64,000 bases of DNA from CAYQQU01 sp964419545 (GCA_964419545.1 CAYQQU010000025.1:7067-71066), one strand, 5' to 3'; counted from the stretch's first letter, positions 9,501 to 17,708 are shown. Translations and numbers: made by a program. The notes: generated by a model not told the origin, from the sequence alone.

Positions 9501-10650
9501 AGAGCCATAAAAAGCCGGTGGCTTCGTCGGAGAGGGCGGTATAGCTGAAGGTCACCGGTTCGGTGCAGCTGTAGGTCGGATCGGCCTCGAAATCGGCCTC
9601 GGCCTGGTCGGCGAAAACAGTGATGACCGTGTCGCCCTGGCAGCCGGCAACATTGTTGACGGTGAGGGTGACTTCATAGGTTCCCTCCTGCAGGAAGCGC
9701 ACCGTCGGTTCGAACTCGTCGGAGGTGCTCGGGCTGGCGTCAGGGCCGAAGTTCCAGGTGTAAGCGCCCGGGTCCGAGAGGTTTTCGACCATGATGGAAT
9801 CGCCTACGCATACCGTATCGGGGATGACCGGCCGCGCGCGGGGCGGGCCGATGCGGACGGTGCGGGTAAACGTCGCCTCGCAGTCGTTATCGTCGGTGAC
9901 GGTCAGTGTGATGTCGAAGCTGCCGATCTCGTTAAAGGTTTGGGCCGGCGGATTGGGGCCGGTGAAGGTTTGGCCGTTGCCGAAGTCCCAGTTATACACC
10001 AGGTTGGGCCCGCCGCCGGTCGTTTGGTTGCCGATGATCACCGTCAGGGGCGGTTCGCAGGCGAAGGGCGGGTTGGGGTTGGTGCTGAAAGCTACGTTTG
10101 CCGGGCTGGAGGTGCTGATCGCGTCGGGGAATATTTCGGTGACCGTACAGTTTTCTAGGTTGGATTGCAGGCTGAGCGATACGTCGAAGTCGCCGGCTAT
10201 GGTATAGGTGTGTGTGGGGTCGGTCACGCCGTTGGCGCTTTCGCCGTCGCCGAACGTCCAGTTGTAGCTCGTGATGGTTACGCCATCCGGGACGGTAGAG
10301 TCGTCGTTGAAGCTGACCTCCAGGGGCGTACAGCCGCCGGCGGGATCGAAAGTGACGCCGGGCTCGGGCTTGGCGTAGACGGTGATGGTCACCTGGCCGA
10401 TCACCGGTTCGCCGGGCCCTTCGCTGAAGGCTACCTCGTAGACGCCGGGAGAGGCGAAGGTGTTATCCGGATTGGAGAGGGTAGAAGTGGCGCCGTTCTG
10501 GAAGTCCCAGAAAAAGCCGGTAGCCCCCGCCGGCGGGCTAAAGGAAACTTCCAGCGGGACGCAGCCTTCCGTGATGGAGGCAGACTGTGCATTGAGGAAA
10601 AGGGTGCTAAATCCCAGCAGAGCGCAGAGCAGCGCAATCTTGTGTTTCAT
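6511..10650 (-). CDS. giant secreted PKD-repeat protein with T9SS type B sorting domain
   Basis: A 1379-residue protein. The start chosen is the ATG at 10648-10650, which gives a good signal peptide ('MKHKIALLCALLGFSTLFLNAQ'); the frame stays open 381 bases further upstream only because a 33-bp repeat array lies there. About 14 PKD-like beta-sandwich domains follow, each with a form of 'W(D/N/S)FG(D/N)G' and a terminal 'YxVxLTV...GC'. An Ig-like segment precedes a CHU_C/type B domain containing 'PNAFTPNGDNNNDFF' and 'VYNRWGNLVY'. This domain directs export by the type IX system, so the protein is probably on the surface or released. PKD arrays suggest adhesion or polymer binding; no catalytic domain is seen. 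Confidence 0.9.
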   Translation of the reverse strand: MKHKIALLCALLGFSTLFLNAQSASITEGCVPLEVSFSPPAGATGFFWDFQNGATSTLSNPDNTFASPGVYEVAFSEGPGEPVIGQVTITVYAKPEPGVTFDPAGGCTPLEVSFNDDSTVPDGVTITSYNWTFGDGESANGVTDPTHTYTIAGDFDVSLSLQSNLENCTVTEIFPDAISTSSPANVAFSTNPNPPFACEPPLTVIIGNQTTGGGPNLVYNWDFGNGQTFTGPNPPAQTFNEIGSFDITLTVTDDNDCEATFTRTVRIGPPRARPVIPDTVCVGDSIMVENLSDPGAYTWNFGPDASPSTSDEFEPTVRFLQEGTYEVTLTVNNVAGCQGDTVITVFADQAEADFEADPTYSCTEPVTFSYTALSDEATGFLWLFSDGSTSTESNPTRVYENTDTTTYGMNGLILDPVFLEVTNPSGCKDTLVLQDSIFVPNARFAPDLVDGCAPLTVTFSDSSNTREPITQWELDLGDGNIHTQNDTTPYSYTYTEPGEYDVVLNIENAAGCIDTSYAITIRVGEPLTIDLLANETDICQGDTVTFTGVGDTTLIEAWHIETEDGRAFHCYQDAAPSWPVDGIVGPTDVTLTVEYNGCLSTITKEDFINVRGPLALIDYEIDCEAPFDVTFRDSTVDATILTWDLGDTIITNPPGAFVHTYGETGDYQVTLTAEDPGSGCPASVDSALVCIRDIQASFEIDSLLCAGQTYQLDASSSIDVDNDCWKGFDWFFEISNRPITTQDSIIDFTFSNPGEETITLVTEDINGCTDTFSRDARIFTLQPEFTVDDDFICYPAPLSFTDLSTADTTITSWEWSFGSTEQNPVTTIEDGPGDTLEVTLTIIDALGCPATVTRFLEVYEPVSTVITDPTPANLCVGDSLAVFATDYTAAGSNLVFSWDFGNGQTADTQAAGAVYPESGEYALVLDFEEVGTGCGGEVIRFVSVQDFPVADFTSSVDNDPVICYPEQIVFSEASTASVPLSYVWDFGNGQGGLGPSPSGSFDKGTFEVQMIATTPFGCADTVSRSFTLVGPEGDFSVSEEAFCVGDTITFTLLDTEDVSSFTWNFGDGEEVDNVSPVDHLYITAPPSGQTVATLVLRGANDECEIAVEQPLIIRDVTADFLRLQGQGNELCSGQPFRFDNTSTGADTFEWDFGNGDTSTSDESPVFSVYPEGGVYTVRLTASDSQLGCTNTVQKDVIINDGPTIVFNEVDPICRGDSIDLETLISEPTNIQTTWFITETTDTLTEAFQFPEDDQSYTVFILDEFGCEADSFTVVDVVPCVVFGMPNAFTPNGDNNNDFFNVATNGEFERGDYQVLTFKVYNRWGNLVYDNDTPGMGWDGTFNGEPSPSDVYLYLIEVEYETEEEEMAREVFQGEVVLLR

Positions 10651-10762
10651 ACCTAGGTTGATTTTCACCTTACAAACTACGCGCAAAATAGTAAGCTTTG
10701 CAAATATGTATAAGGAGAAAGCCGGAAAAGACGGCGGGCTTGCGGGAATTTCTGACCCGGAA

Positions 10763-10951
10763 AGCGGAGCTGCAGCTCCGCTCACCACACCATCAAGCGG
10801 AGCTGCAGCTCCGCTCACCACACCATCAAGCGGAGCTGCAGCTCCGCTCACCACACCATCAAGCGGAGCTACAGCTCCGCTCACCACACCATCAAGCGGA
10901 GCTACAGCTCCGCTCACCACACCACCAAGCGGAGCTACAGCTCCGCTCACC
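10763..10951. repeat. six-copy 33-bp tandem array of 20-bp palindromes in a divergent promoter region
   Basis: Copies begin at 10763, 10796, 10829, 10862, 10895 and 10928. Each holds a 20-bp palindrome, AGCGGAGCTGCAGCTCCGCT in copies 1-3 (perfect) and with a central GCTACAGC in copies 4-6, joined by the spacer CACCACACCATCA (one base changed in copy 5). The last copy ends after the palindrome. The array lies in the 456-bp gap between the leftward PKD gene and the rightward M43-like gene. Because 33 is divisible by 3, it stays open in several frames, but there is no independent sign that it is translated. Confidence 0.95.
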
Positions 10952-11052
10952 TCCGATCTACCGACCGCGAAGACATCCATCAACCCGCGGAAGCACAACC
11001 TTCCGGGAGCGCCGGTTCCCCTGTACAACATCCGACCAACCCGCCATAATTA

Positions 11053-11083
11053 TTGTGCGGCATGTCCTTTTTGATTATGTTTG
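11053..11083 (+). promoter_or_regulatory. Bacteroidota promoter of the M43-like peptidase gene
   Basis: TTG at 11053-11055, a 20-base spacer and TATGTTTG at 11076-11083 match TTG-N19-TAnnTTTG. The ATG follows 24 bases later. Confidence 0.65.
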
Positions 11084-11106
11084 CACAAGTCATCGAATGT
11101 ACTTTT

Positions 11107-11910
11107 ATGAAAAAGACCGTTCTTCTGCTCTGTTTTGTCCTGTCGGGGGCCGGCGTCTTGTCGGCGCAGGACCTGCACATCAAGGATCAGCCGCTGCCCT
11201 GCCTGGATAAACAGTTTACCATAGTGGCGCACATCGTGCTCGACAGCCTCGGCAACGCCAATGTCGAACAAGCCAATATTCTGGCGGGGCTCGACACGCT
11301 CAATAAGTATTTCGCGCCCATCTGCGTCTCCTTCGAGATCTGCGAATTCAAGATCATCCCCAACTTCCAGTACGACGCCCTCGACAACCCCAACGAATGG
11401 GATGAACTCCAGGTCGTCTACCACGAGAAGAACCGCATCAATATGTTTTTCGTGGACAATATCGCCTTCGCGCCCTTCGAATGCGGCTTCACCGATCAGG
11501 GGAGCATCGCCGTCCTCGACGAGGACGGGATCGCTGTGCTCAAAACGTGCATCTTTCCCGAATCCAAAGCGATGACTCACGAGATGGGCCATTATTTCGG
11601 CCTGCTGAATACCTTCGAAGGGGAAGGCGCCGAACTGGTGGACGGCAGCAACTGCGAGACCGAAGGCGACCTCATCTGTGATACGCCCGCCGATCCTTTT
11701 GTACTCGATGACTTGATCACCCAATGGATCAATGCGTCTCTGGGCTGCCGCTTTATCTTTACCGGCACTGACGCCAACGGCCAGTTCTACATGCCCGACG
11801 TCGGCAATATCATGTCCGGCTACGTCGATACCTGTAAATGCGGCTTCACCTATGAACAGTACCTGCGCATGGCCAATGCCTACCTGAGCGCCGATCAGTC
11901 GATGTGGTGA
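11107..11910 (+). CDS. secreted M43 (pappalysin-like) metalloprotease homologue with altered zinc motif
   Basis: A 267-residue protein starting at the ATG at 11107 with a signal peptide ('MKKTVLLLCFVLSGAGVLSAQ'); an earlier in-frame start at 11053 falls on the promoter. The family signature HExxHxxGxxH appears as 'HEMGHYFGLLN' (H158, E159, H162, G165, N168): the third zinc ligand is Asn, not His. The following cysteine-rich segment ('NCETEGDLICDTPAD') and the Met-turn region ('NIMSGYVDTCKCGF') are typical of M43B proteases. M43 enzymes cleave extracellular proteins. No T9SS sorting domain follows. Whether it is active with Asn168 is unknown. Confidence 0.8.
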   Translation: MKKTVLLLCFVLSGAGVLSAQDLHIKDQPLPCLDKQFTIVAHIVLDSLGNANVEQANILAGLDTLNKYFAPICVSFEICEFKIIPNFQYDALDNPNEWDELQVVYHEKNRINMFFVDNIAFAPFECGFTDQGSIAVLDEDGIAVLKTCIFPESKAMTHEMGHYFGLLNTFEGEGAELVDGSNCETEGDLICDTPADPFVLDDLITQWINASLGCRFIFTGTDANGQFYMPDVGNIMSGYVDTCKCGFTYEQYLRMANAYLSADQSMW

Positions 11911-12004
11911 TTTTTTGTAGCATGCTTCCGGTTCACATCCGGGTTAAGTCCGATCCTTTGTCAGCTAACCGGCCTGCGCCCGGCAGGGTGGAAATTGGAC
12001 CGCT

Positions 12005-12316
12005 TCAACCCGGCCGCGTGTTATAATCCCGCAGCACTTCTATCTTCAGTTCCCGGATCGCCATGGCCTGGTCGTAGCTGGCGGGAAAGACGCCTGTTTC
12101 GGCATAGCGTTGGACGCGCTGCCCGCATTTGCGGCAGTACCCTTCCAGGATGATGTCGCCCAGGTGGTTGAGCCAGTAACGCTGCACGTGCATGTGGGCG
12201 CGGTAGTCGCTGCCGCAGCCGGCGCAATAGGCGGTTTGGATCAGGCGCTGGTAGTCCTTTTCAAAGCGATGCCCCATGATGAGGCGTACGTCGTCCAGGT
12301 TGATTTCTATATCCAT
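12005..12316 (-). CDS. small zinc-ribbon-like protein
   Basis: A 103-residue protein starting at the ATG at 12314-12316, preceded by GGGAG at a good distance; an in-frame TTG 12 bases upstream is less likely. Two CxxC pairs ('CAGC' near residue 31 and 'CRKC' near 61) suggest a four-cysteine zinc ribbon. No family recognised. The thioesterase gene lies upstream on the same strand, 114 bases away, so they may be co-transcribed. Role unknown. Confidence 0.6.
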   Translation of the reverse strand: MDIEINLDDVRLIMGHRFEKDYQRLIQTAYCAGCGSDYRAHMHVQRYWLNHLGDIILEGYCRKCGQRVQRYAETGVFPASYDQAMAIRELKIEVLRDYNTRPG

Positions 12317-12430
12317 GGCTGCTCCCAAACATTTATGCCTTAATAATAGGCTTCTTTATGCGGAATTGCCAGTATTTAAAATAGAGCCTGAAAATTCAGC
12401 CGGAACAGCCGGCAAAGTTTCCCCGGACTA

Positions 12431-13207
12431 TTACCATGCATCCATGCTCTTCTTTTCTTCGTCCATCCGCCAGAGTGACCGTGCGATCGCGAGGTCTTTG
12501 CCGTCGGCTTGTCGCTGCAGGCGGTGGCGTACTTCGGTCCGGCCGGCTTGGCGGGCGCGGGCAAGCAGGTGTTCGCCCCAGCGCGCTTCGGCGCGGTAGT
12601 GCACTTCAAGTTCGCACAGTTGCCCGTTTTCGAGGAGCGCCCGGTCGGTGGCTTCCAGCAACCATTGTACATATAAGGTGTTGTTGAGGTGCGCGTTGAA
12701 ATCGAGATCGTGCCAGTTGACGATAAACGGGCATTCGCGATCACTGTCCTGCGGCGCGTTCAGCCGGTCGGCGGGACGGGGCAGGCGCTGGTCCGGCGCC
12801 AGCAGGCGGTCGGCGTAGTCGGTGATGAAAGTCGGAATACGGCTCATACGCCGGGTGCGCGTATCCATCAGCAGCCAGGTGGTGGCGGAGCGGGCGATAT
12901 CGTTGCCGGCGGCGTCGAAGACGCGGAAGTCGCGGTACGTAAACAAGCGCTCGAAGCCAGTGGGCCAGGTCATCACCCGGATCACTTCGCCCAGCTGCGG
13001 CAGCCGGTCGATCCACAGGTGCTGACGCATCAGTATCCAGGAGAGGTGCTGTTCGGCGAGGTCCCATATCGACAATTGCATGGCCAGTACGTGCTGCATG
13101 GCGGCTTCCTGCATCAGGCGCACCAGTGCGGGCACAGTGGCCCGCCGGTGAAAATCGATCTCATACGTGCGGATGGTGTAGATTTCGGTGTGAGATAGAA
13201 CAGACAT
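12431..13207 (-). CDS. acyl-ACP thioesterase (FatA/FatB-like, double hotdog)
   Basis: A 258-residue protein of the size of bacterial acyl-ACP thioesterases. The N-terminal hotdog begins 'YTIRTYEIDFHRRATVPAL' and contains 'EAAMQH', and the second contains the active-site segment 'HDLDFNAHLNNTLYVQWLLE' with the expected Asp/Asn and His. The enzyme releases free fatty acids from acyl carrier protein in the cytoplasm, which can feed membrane lipid turnover. It is divergent from the ribosomal cluster (199-base gap). Confidence 0.88.
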   Translation of the reverse strand: MSVLSHTEIYTIRTYEIDFHRRATVPALVRLMQEAAMQHVLAMQLSIWDLAEQHLSWILMRQHLWIDRLPQLGEVIRVMTWPTGFERLFTYRDFRVFDAAGNDIARSATTWLLMDTRTRRMSRIPTFITDYADRLLAPDQRLPRPADRLNAPQDSDRECPFIVNWHDLDFNAHLNNTLYVQWLLEATDRALLENGQLCELEVHYRAEARWGEHLLARARQAGRTEVRHRLQRQADGKDLAIARSLWRMDEEKKSMDAW

Positions 13208-13316
13208 GGCGACGGTGTTTGGCGAATGAGGCGGCCGGATGCAATCCGTTCCGGTATGCCGGCTAAACTAAACAATCTGTCTGAAATGAAAACCGGAACT
13301 TTTTGAAAAAGGGGCT

Positions 13317-13348
13317 TTGTGATTTATCCAAAAAAATCCGTACCTTTG
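13317..13348 (+). promoter_or_regulatory. promoter of the ribosomal supercluster
   Basis: TTG at 13317-13319, a 21-base spacer and TACCTTTG at 13341-13348 fit the Bacteroidota consensus. rpsL starts 58 bases downstream. The core CCGTACCTTTGC recurs exactly before rplP. Confidence 0.7.
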
Positions 13349-13406
13349 CAATCGCTTTTGAAAAAGGCAGGTCATTTTATTTATTCGTAAATCTTATTAA
13401 GCGTAT

Positions 13407-13781
13407 ATGCCAACCATTAACCAACTGGTGCGCAAGGGCCGCAAGAAAGTAGTCGTATCGAGTAAGTCGCGGGCGTTGGAAGGCAACCCCCAGAAGCGGG
13501 GCGTATGCACGCGGGTGTATACGACGACGCCCAAGAAGCCGAACTCCGCTCTGCGCAAGGTGGCTAAGGTGCGTCTGACGAACGGGATCGAAGTAATCGC
13601 ATATATTCCGGGCGAAGGCCACAACCTTCAGGAACACTCCATCGTTTTGGTGCGGGGCGGCCGGGTGAAAGACCTGCCCGGTGTCCGCTACACCATCGTA
13701 CGCGGTGCGCTCGACACGGCCGGGGTGACCGACCGACTGCAAAGCCGCTCGAAGTACGGGACCAAGCGGCCCAAAAAATAA
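13407..13781 (+). CDS. rpsL: 30S ribosomal protein S12
   Basis: 124 residues, full length. The decoding-site loop 'TTPKKPNSALRKVAK' and the second conserved loop 'GGRVKDLPGVRY' (with the Asp that is often methylthiolated) are intact, including the lysines where streptomycin-resistance changes occur. First gene of the str part of the cluster, 27 bases before rpsG. Confidence 0.98.
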   Translation: MPTINQLVRKGRKKVVVSSKSRALEGNPQKRGVCTRVYTTTPKKPNSALRKVAKVRLTNGIEVIAYIPGEGHNLQEHSIVLVRGGRVKDLPGVRYTIVRGALDTAGVTDRLQSRSKYGTKRPKK

Positions 13782-13808
13782 AAGGCTTTTAACCGCTAAT
13801 CAGAGATA

Positions 13809-14276
13809 ATGAGAAAGAGAAAACCGAAGCTCAGACAACCCATCCCCGACCCGCGTTTCGGTGACCCCATGGTCACCCAGTTCGTGAATATGATGATGCT
13901 GGATGGGAAAAAATCCACGGCTTTCCGGGTGTTCTACGACGCGATGGACATCATCAAGGAACGCACCAAGCAGGATGAGCTCGCAATCTGGAAGAAAGCA
14001 CTGAATAACGCCATGCCTCAGGTGGAAGTGCGCAGTCGCCGCATCGGCGGAGCGACGTTCCAGATCCCAACGGAAATTCGCGCCAAGCGGAAGATCTCGA
14101 TCGGCATGAAATGGCTGATCAAGTTCGCCCGCCAGCGCAGCGGAAAAGGAGCAGCGGAAAAATTCGCCGCCGAGCTGATCGCCGCGAGCAAAGGCGAAGG
14201 CGGCGCCGTGAAGCGCAAGGAAGACACGCACCGCATGGCCGAGTCGAACCGCGCCTTCTCGCACTTCCGCATCTAG
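13809..14276 (+). CDS. rpsG: 30S ribosomal protein S7
   Basis: 155 residues. 'MRKRKPKLRQPIPDPRFGDP' and the C-terminal 'KRKEDTHRMAESNRAFSHFR' are typical of S7, which nucleates the 30S head by binding the 3' domain of 16S rRNA. It lies between rpsL and fusA, the standard str order. Confidence 0.98.
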   Translation: MRKRKPKLRQPIPDPRFGDPMVTQFVNMMMLDGKKSTAFRVFYDAMDIIKERTKQDELAIWKKALNNAMPQVEVRSRRIGGATFQIPTEIRAKRKISIGMKWLIKFARQRSGKGAAEKFAAELIAASKGEGGAVKRKEDTHRMAESNRAFSHFRI

Positions 14277-14326
14277 GTATTTTGCTTTTTTGAAAATAGA
14301 ACTAAAATCCCGCAAGGGAGTTGATC

Positions 14327-16465
14327 ATGGCTGCTAAAGATCTCAAATATTTGAGAAACATCGGTATCGCCGCCCACATCGATGCCGGTAAAACGACGAC
14401 CACCGAACGCATTCTGTTCTACACCGGCTTGAGCCACAAGATCGGTGAAGTCCACGACGGCGCCGCCACCATGGACTGGATGGAGCAGGAGCAGGAACGG
14501 GGGATTACCATCACTTCGGCTGCGACCAAAACCTCCTGGAACTGGAAAGACCAGGACTACACGGTCAATATCATCGATACGCCGGGTCACGTCGACTTTA
14601 CCGTCGAGGTGAACCGCTCGCTGCGCGTACTCGACGGCCTGGTGTTCCTGTTCTGCGCGGTGAGCGGCGTGGAACCGCAATCCGAAACCAACTGGCGTCT
14701 GGCCGACAACTATAAAGTACCGCGCATCGGATTTGTCAATAAGATGGATCGCTCGGGCGCCGACTTCTTCGCCGTCGTCAATGACGTACGCGAGAAACTC
14801 GGCAGCAACGCTATCCCGCTGCAGGTGCCCATCGGCGCGGAAGAGACCTTCGAAGGCGTGGTCGACCTGATCTCCAACGAAGCCCGGATCTGGAACGAAG
14901 ATGATATGGGCATGACGTTCGAAGTAGTGCCCATCCCCGAAGAACTGCAGGACACGGTGCTCGAGTACCGCGAAAAACTGCTCGAAGCGGTCGCCGAATA
15001 CGACGAAACGCTGATGGAGAAATTCTTCGAAGATCCCGACTCCATCTCGGTCGAAGAGATGCGGGCCGCCATCCGTAAGGCGGTGATGGACCAGAAGTTC
15101 ATCCCCATGATGTGCGGTTCGGCTTTTAAAAATAAAGGGGTACAGGCTGTACTGGACGCCGTATGCGCGTTCCTGCCGTCGCCCCTCGACATCGAAGCCA
15201 TCAAGGGCACCAACCCGAAGACGGACGAAGAGGAAAAGCGTCGCCCCACAGTGGAAGATCCGTTCGCCGCACTGGCCTTCAAGATCGCTACCGACCCGTA
15301 CGTCGGCCGTCTGGCCTTCATGCGCGTCTATTCGGGCAGCCTCGACGCCGGCTCCTACGTACTGAATACCCGCTCCGACAACAAAGAGCGCATCTCGCGT
15401 ATCTACCAGATGCACTCCAATAAGCAAAACCCGGTCGAACGGGTGGAAGCCGGCGACATCGCCGCCGCGGTAGGGTTCAAGGATATTCGCACGGGCGATA
15501 CGCTCTGCGATCTCGACCACCCGATCGTACTCGAATCTATGATCTTCCCCGAACCGGTGATCAGCATCGCCGTAGAGCCCAAGTCGCAGAAAGATCTCGA
15601 CAAACTGGGCATGGCGCTCGCTAAGCTGGCCGAAGAGGATCCTACCTTCAAGGTGCGCTACGACGAAGACACCAACCAAACGGTGATCAGCGGTATGGGT
15701 GAGCTTCACCTCGAGATCATCGTCGACCGCCTGCGTCGCGAATTCAAAGTGGAATGCAACCAGGGGCAGCCCCAGGTAAACTACAAGGAGGCCCTCACCA
15801 ATACGGTGGAGCACCGCGAACGCCTGAAAAAGCAGTCGGGTGGCGCCGGTCTTTTTGCCGACATGCAGTTCGAACTCGGTCCGGCCGATGAGGAATTCCT
15901 GGAAAGTGAGGAATTCAAAAACGGCAAAGCCCGGCTCCAGTTCGTCTGGGATATCGTCGGGGGCTCTATCGATAAGAACTTCCAGAAGCCGATCCAGGAT
16001 GGTTTCAAGGCCATGATGGATAACGGCGTCCTGGCCGGCTACAGCATCGACAGCATGAAAGTGCGCGTCTTCGACGGGTCAATGCACCCGGTGGACTCCA
16101 AGCCGGTGGCTTTCGAACTCTGTGCGAAAGACGGCTTCCGCGCTTCTGCGCCGAAAGCCAGCCCGAAGCTGCTGGAGCCGATCATGAAGCTAGAGATCGT
16201 AACGCCCGAAGAATACGTCGGTTCGGTAATCGGCGACCTCAACCGTCGTCGCGGACTGCCGAAAGGCCAGGACCAGCGCGCCGGCGGCGTCATTTCGATC
16301 AGAGCGGAAGTTCCCCTTTCGGAAATGTTCGGTTATGTTACCACCCTGCGCACCATCACTTCCGGCCGCGCCAGCTCCACCATGGAGTTTTCGCACTACG
16401 CCGAAGTACCGACCAACATCTCGAAAGAGATTATCGAGAAGGCGAAAGGGGAAGTGAAAGTATAA
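14327..16465 (+). CDS. fusA: translation elongation factor G
   Basis: 712 residues from the ATG at 14327, which follows GGGAG at a good distance; a TTG two codons earlier is unlikely. GTPase motifs are complete: 'AHIDAGKTTTTERI' (P-loop), 'RGITI' (switch I), 'DTPGHVDFT' (G3), 'NKMDRSGAD' (G4). Domains II-V follow to the usual end. EF-G drives translocation of tRNA and mRNA. No tuf gene follows, which is normal for Bacteroidota. Confidence 0.98.
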   Translation: MAAKDLKYLRNIGIAAHIDAGKTTTTERILFYTGLSHKIGEVHDGAATMDWMEQEQERGITITSAATKTSWNWKDQDYTVNIIDTPGHVDFTVEVNRSLRVLDGLVFLFCAVSGVEPQSETNWRLADNYKVPRIGFVNKMDRSGADFFAVVNDVREKLGSNAIPLQVPIGAEETFEGVVDLISNEARIWNEDDMGMTFEVVPIPEELQDTVLEYREKLLEAVAEYDETLMEKFFEDPDSISVEEMRAAIRKAVMDQKFIPMMCGSAFKNKGVQAVLDAVCAFLPSPLDIEAIKGTNPKTDEEEKRRPTVEDPFAALAFKIATDPYVGRLAFMRVYSGSLDAGSYVLNTRSDNKERISRIYQMHSNKQNPVERVEAGDIAAAVGFKDIRTGDTLCDLDHPIVLESMIFPEPVISIAVEPKSQKDLDKLGMALAKLAEEDPTFKVRYDEDTNQTVISGMGELHLEIIVDRLRREFKVECNQGQPQVNYKEALTNTVEHRERLKKQSGGAGLFADMQFELGPADEEFLESEEFKNGKARLQFVWDIVGGSIDKNFQKPIQDGFKAMMDNGVLAGYSIDSMKVRVFDGSMHPVDSKPVAFELCAKDGFRASAPKASPKLLEPIMKLEIVTPEEYVGSVIGDLNRRRGLPKGQDQRAGGVISIRAEVPLSEMFGYVTTLRTITSGRASSTMEFSHYAEVPTNISKEIIEKAKGEVKV

Positions 16466-16488
16466 AGGACAGAGAAAGTTCAGGGTCA

Positions 16489-16515
16489 AAGCGCCCGGTA
16501 AACGGCCGGGCGCTT
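16489..16515 (+). promoter_or_regulatory. strong GC hairpin between fusA and rpsJ
   Basis: AAGCGCCCGG (16489-16498) and CCGGGCGCTT (16506-16515) pair perfectly around a 7-base loop, 23 bases after the fusA stop. No U-tract follows, so it could be an attenuator, processing site or inefficient terminator that separates str and S10 expression. Confidence 0.5.
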
Positions 16516-16560
16516 GCTCTGAAGTACACCATAGCTTGAAAAGTCGACAACAAAAAAGGC

Positions 16561-16869
16561 ATGAATCAAAAGATTAGAATCAAACTCCGTTCATACGACC
16601 ACAATTTAGTGGACAAATCAACGGAGAAAATCGTGAAGACGGTTCGCAATAGTGGTGCTGTCGTAACTGGACCGATTCCGCTGCCCACCGAAAAAAAGAT
16701 TTTTACCGTGCTCCGTTCGCCGCACGTCAATAAAAAATCTCGGGAGCAGTTCCAGCTACGTACCCACAAACGTCTCATCGAAATTTATACGCCCACCCAG
16801 AAGACAGTAGATGCCCTGTCCAAACTGGAACTGCCGAGTGGCGTGGATATTCAGGTTAAACTGACCTAA
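16561..16869 (+). CDS. rpsJ: 30S ribosomal protein S10
   Basis: 102 residues. 'MNQKIRIKLRSYDHNLVDKS' and 'PLPTEKKIFTVLRSPHVNKKS' are diagnostic. S10 sits in the 30S head and also acts as NusE in antitermination. First gene of the S10 section; an unusually long 215-base gap separates it from rplC. Confidence 0.97.
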   Translation: MNQKIRIKLRSYDHNLVDKSTEKIVKTVRNSGAVVTGPIPLPTEKKIFTVLRSPHVNKKSREQFQLRTHKRLIEIYTPTQKTVDALSKLELPSGVDIQVKLT

Positions 16870-17084
16870 TCAGATTTAGTACCGGATTTTGGATGCCGAT
16901 GTCAGTGACGCTCTTCTTCGGGCCTGCCTGCAGGCCGGAGACGCGTAACCCCTGCCGCACCTGGTTTGGGGCTTCGCCGCGCACGTCCCGGCCTGTAACA
17001 GAGAACCGCCCCGCTACGGCGAGCTGATCTGCTGCGAAGGCCGACATCGAACCACCGGAGTCTGCTATCAAAAATAAAATACTG

Positions 17085-17708
17085 ATGAACGGATTAATCG
17101 GTAAAAAAATCGGAATGACCAGCATCTTTGACGAGCTGGGCCGCAATATTGCTTGCACCGTAATTGAAGCGGGGCCCTGCGTAGTCACGCAGGTAAAGAC
17201 CGAAGATACTGACGGCTACTACGCCCTGCAGCTCGGTTACGGCGAAGCAAAAGCGAAGAATACCACCAATCCTCTCATGGGGCATTTCGAAAAAGCAAAG
17301 ACCGGTCCGAAAAAAGAAGTTGTGGAATTCCGCGATTTCAATATCGTGGAAAAGCAACTCGGCGATATCATCAAAGTTGATGAAGTGTTTAACGAAGGCG
17401 ATCTGATCAGCGCCGTCGGCTCTTCCAAAGGCAAGGGCTTTCAGGGTGTTGTGAAGCGGCACGGCTTCCGCGGGGTCAACGACGCCACGCACGGCCAGCA
17501 CAACCGGCAGCGGGCCCCCGGCTCCATCGGCGCGGCTTCTTATCCGTCCCGCGTTTTTAAGGGGATGCGGATGGCCGGCCGCACGGGCGGCAAGCGCATC
17601 AAAGTGCAAAATCTGGAAGTATTGAAGATATTTCCCGAAAAAAACCTGATCCTGATAAAAGGAGCGGTGCCCGGCCATAAAGGGGGCGTCGTGATTCTGG
17701 AAAAGTAG
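17085..17708 (+). CDS. rplC: 50S ribosomal protein L3
   Basis: 207 residues. It starts 'MNGLIGKKIGMTSIFDELGR' and carries the central extension 'RAPGSIGAASYPSRVFKGM', which reaches the peptidyl-transferase centre, and the C-terminal 'VPGHKGGVV'. One of the early assembly proteins of the 50S subunit. Confidence 0.97.
   Translation: MNGLIGKKIGMTSIFDELGRNIACTVIEAGPCVVTQVKTEDTDGYYALQLGYGEAKAKNTTNPLMGHFEKAKTGPKKEVVEFRDFNIVEKQLGDIIKVDEVFNEGDLISAVGSSKGKGFQGVVKRHGFRGVNDATHGQHNRQRAPGSIGAASYPSRVFKGMRMAGRTGGKRIKVQNLEVLKIFPEKNLILIKGAVPGHKGGVVILEK

Noticed and set aside
10763..10951. CRISPR array
   Set aside because: Spacers are the same 13-bp sequence in nearly every unit and the units are palindromic, so this is a tandem repeat. 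No cas gene is in the window.
10651..11031. Upstream in-frame extension of the PKD protein by about 127 residues through the tandem array
   Set aside because: The ATG at 10650 gives a clear signal peptide. The extension would bury it behind a repetitive low-complexity segment produced by the palindrome array.
16466..16560. Missing tuf gene between fusA and rpsJ
   Set aside because: This is the normal arrangement in Bacteroidota, where tuf lies elsewhere, so it is not a loss event.
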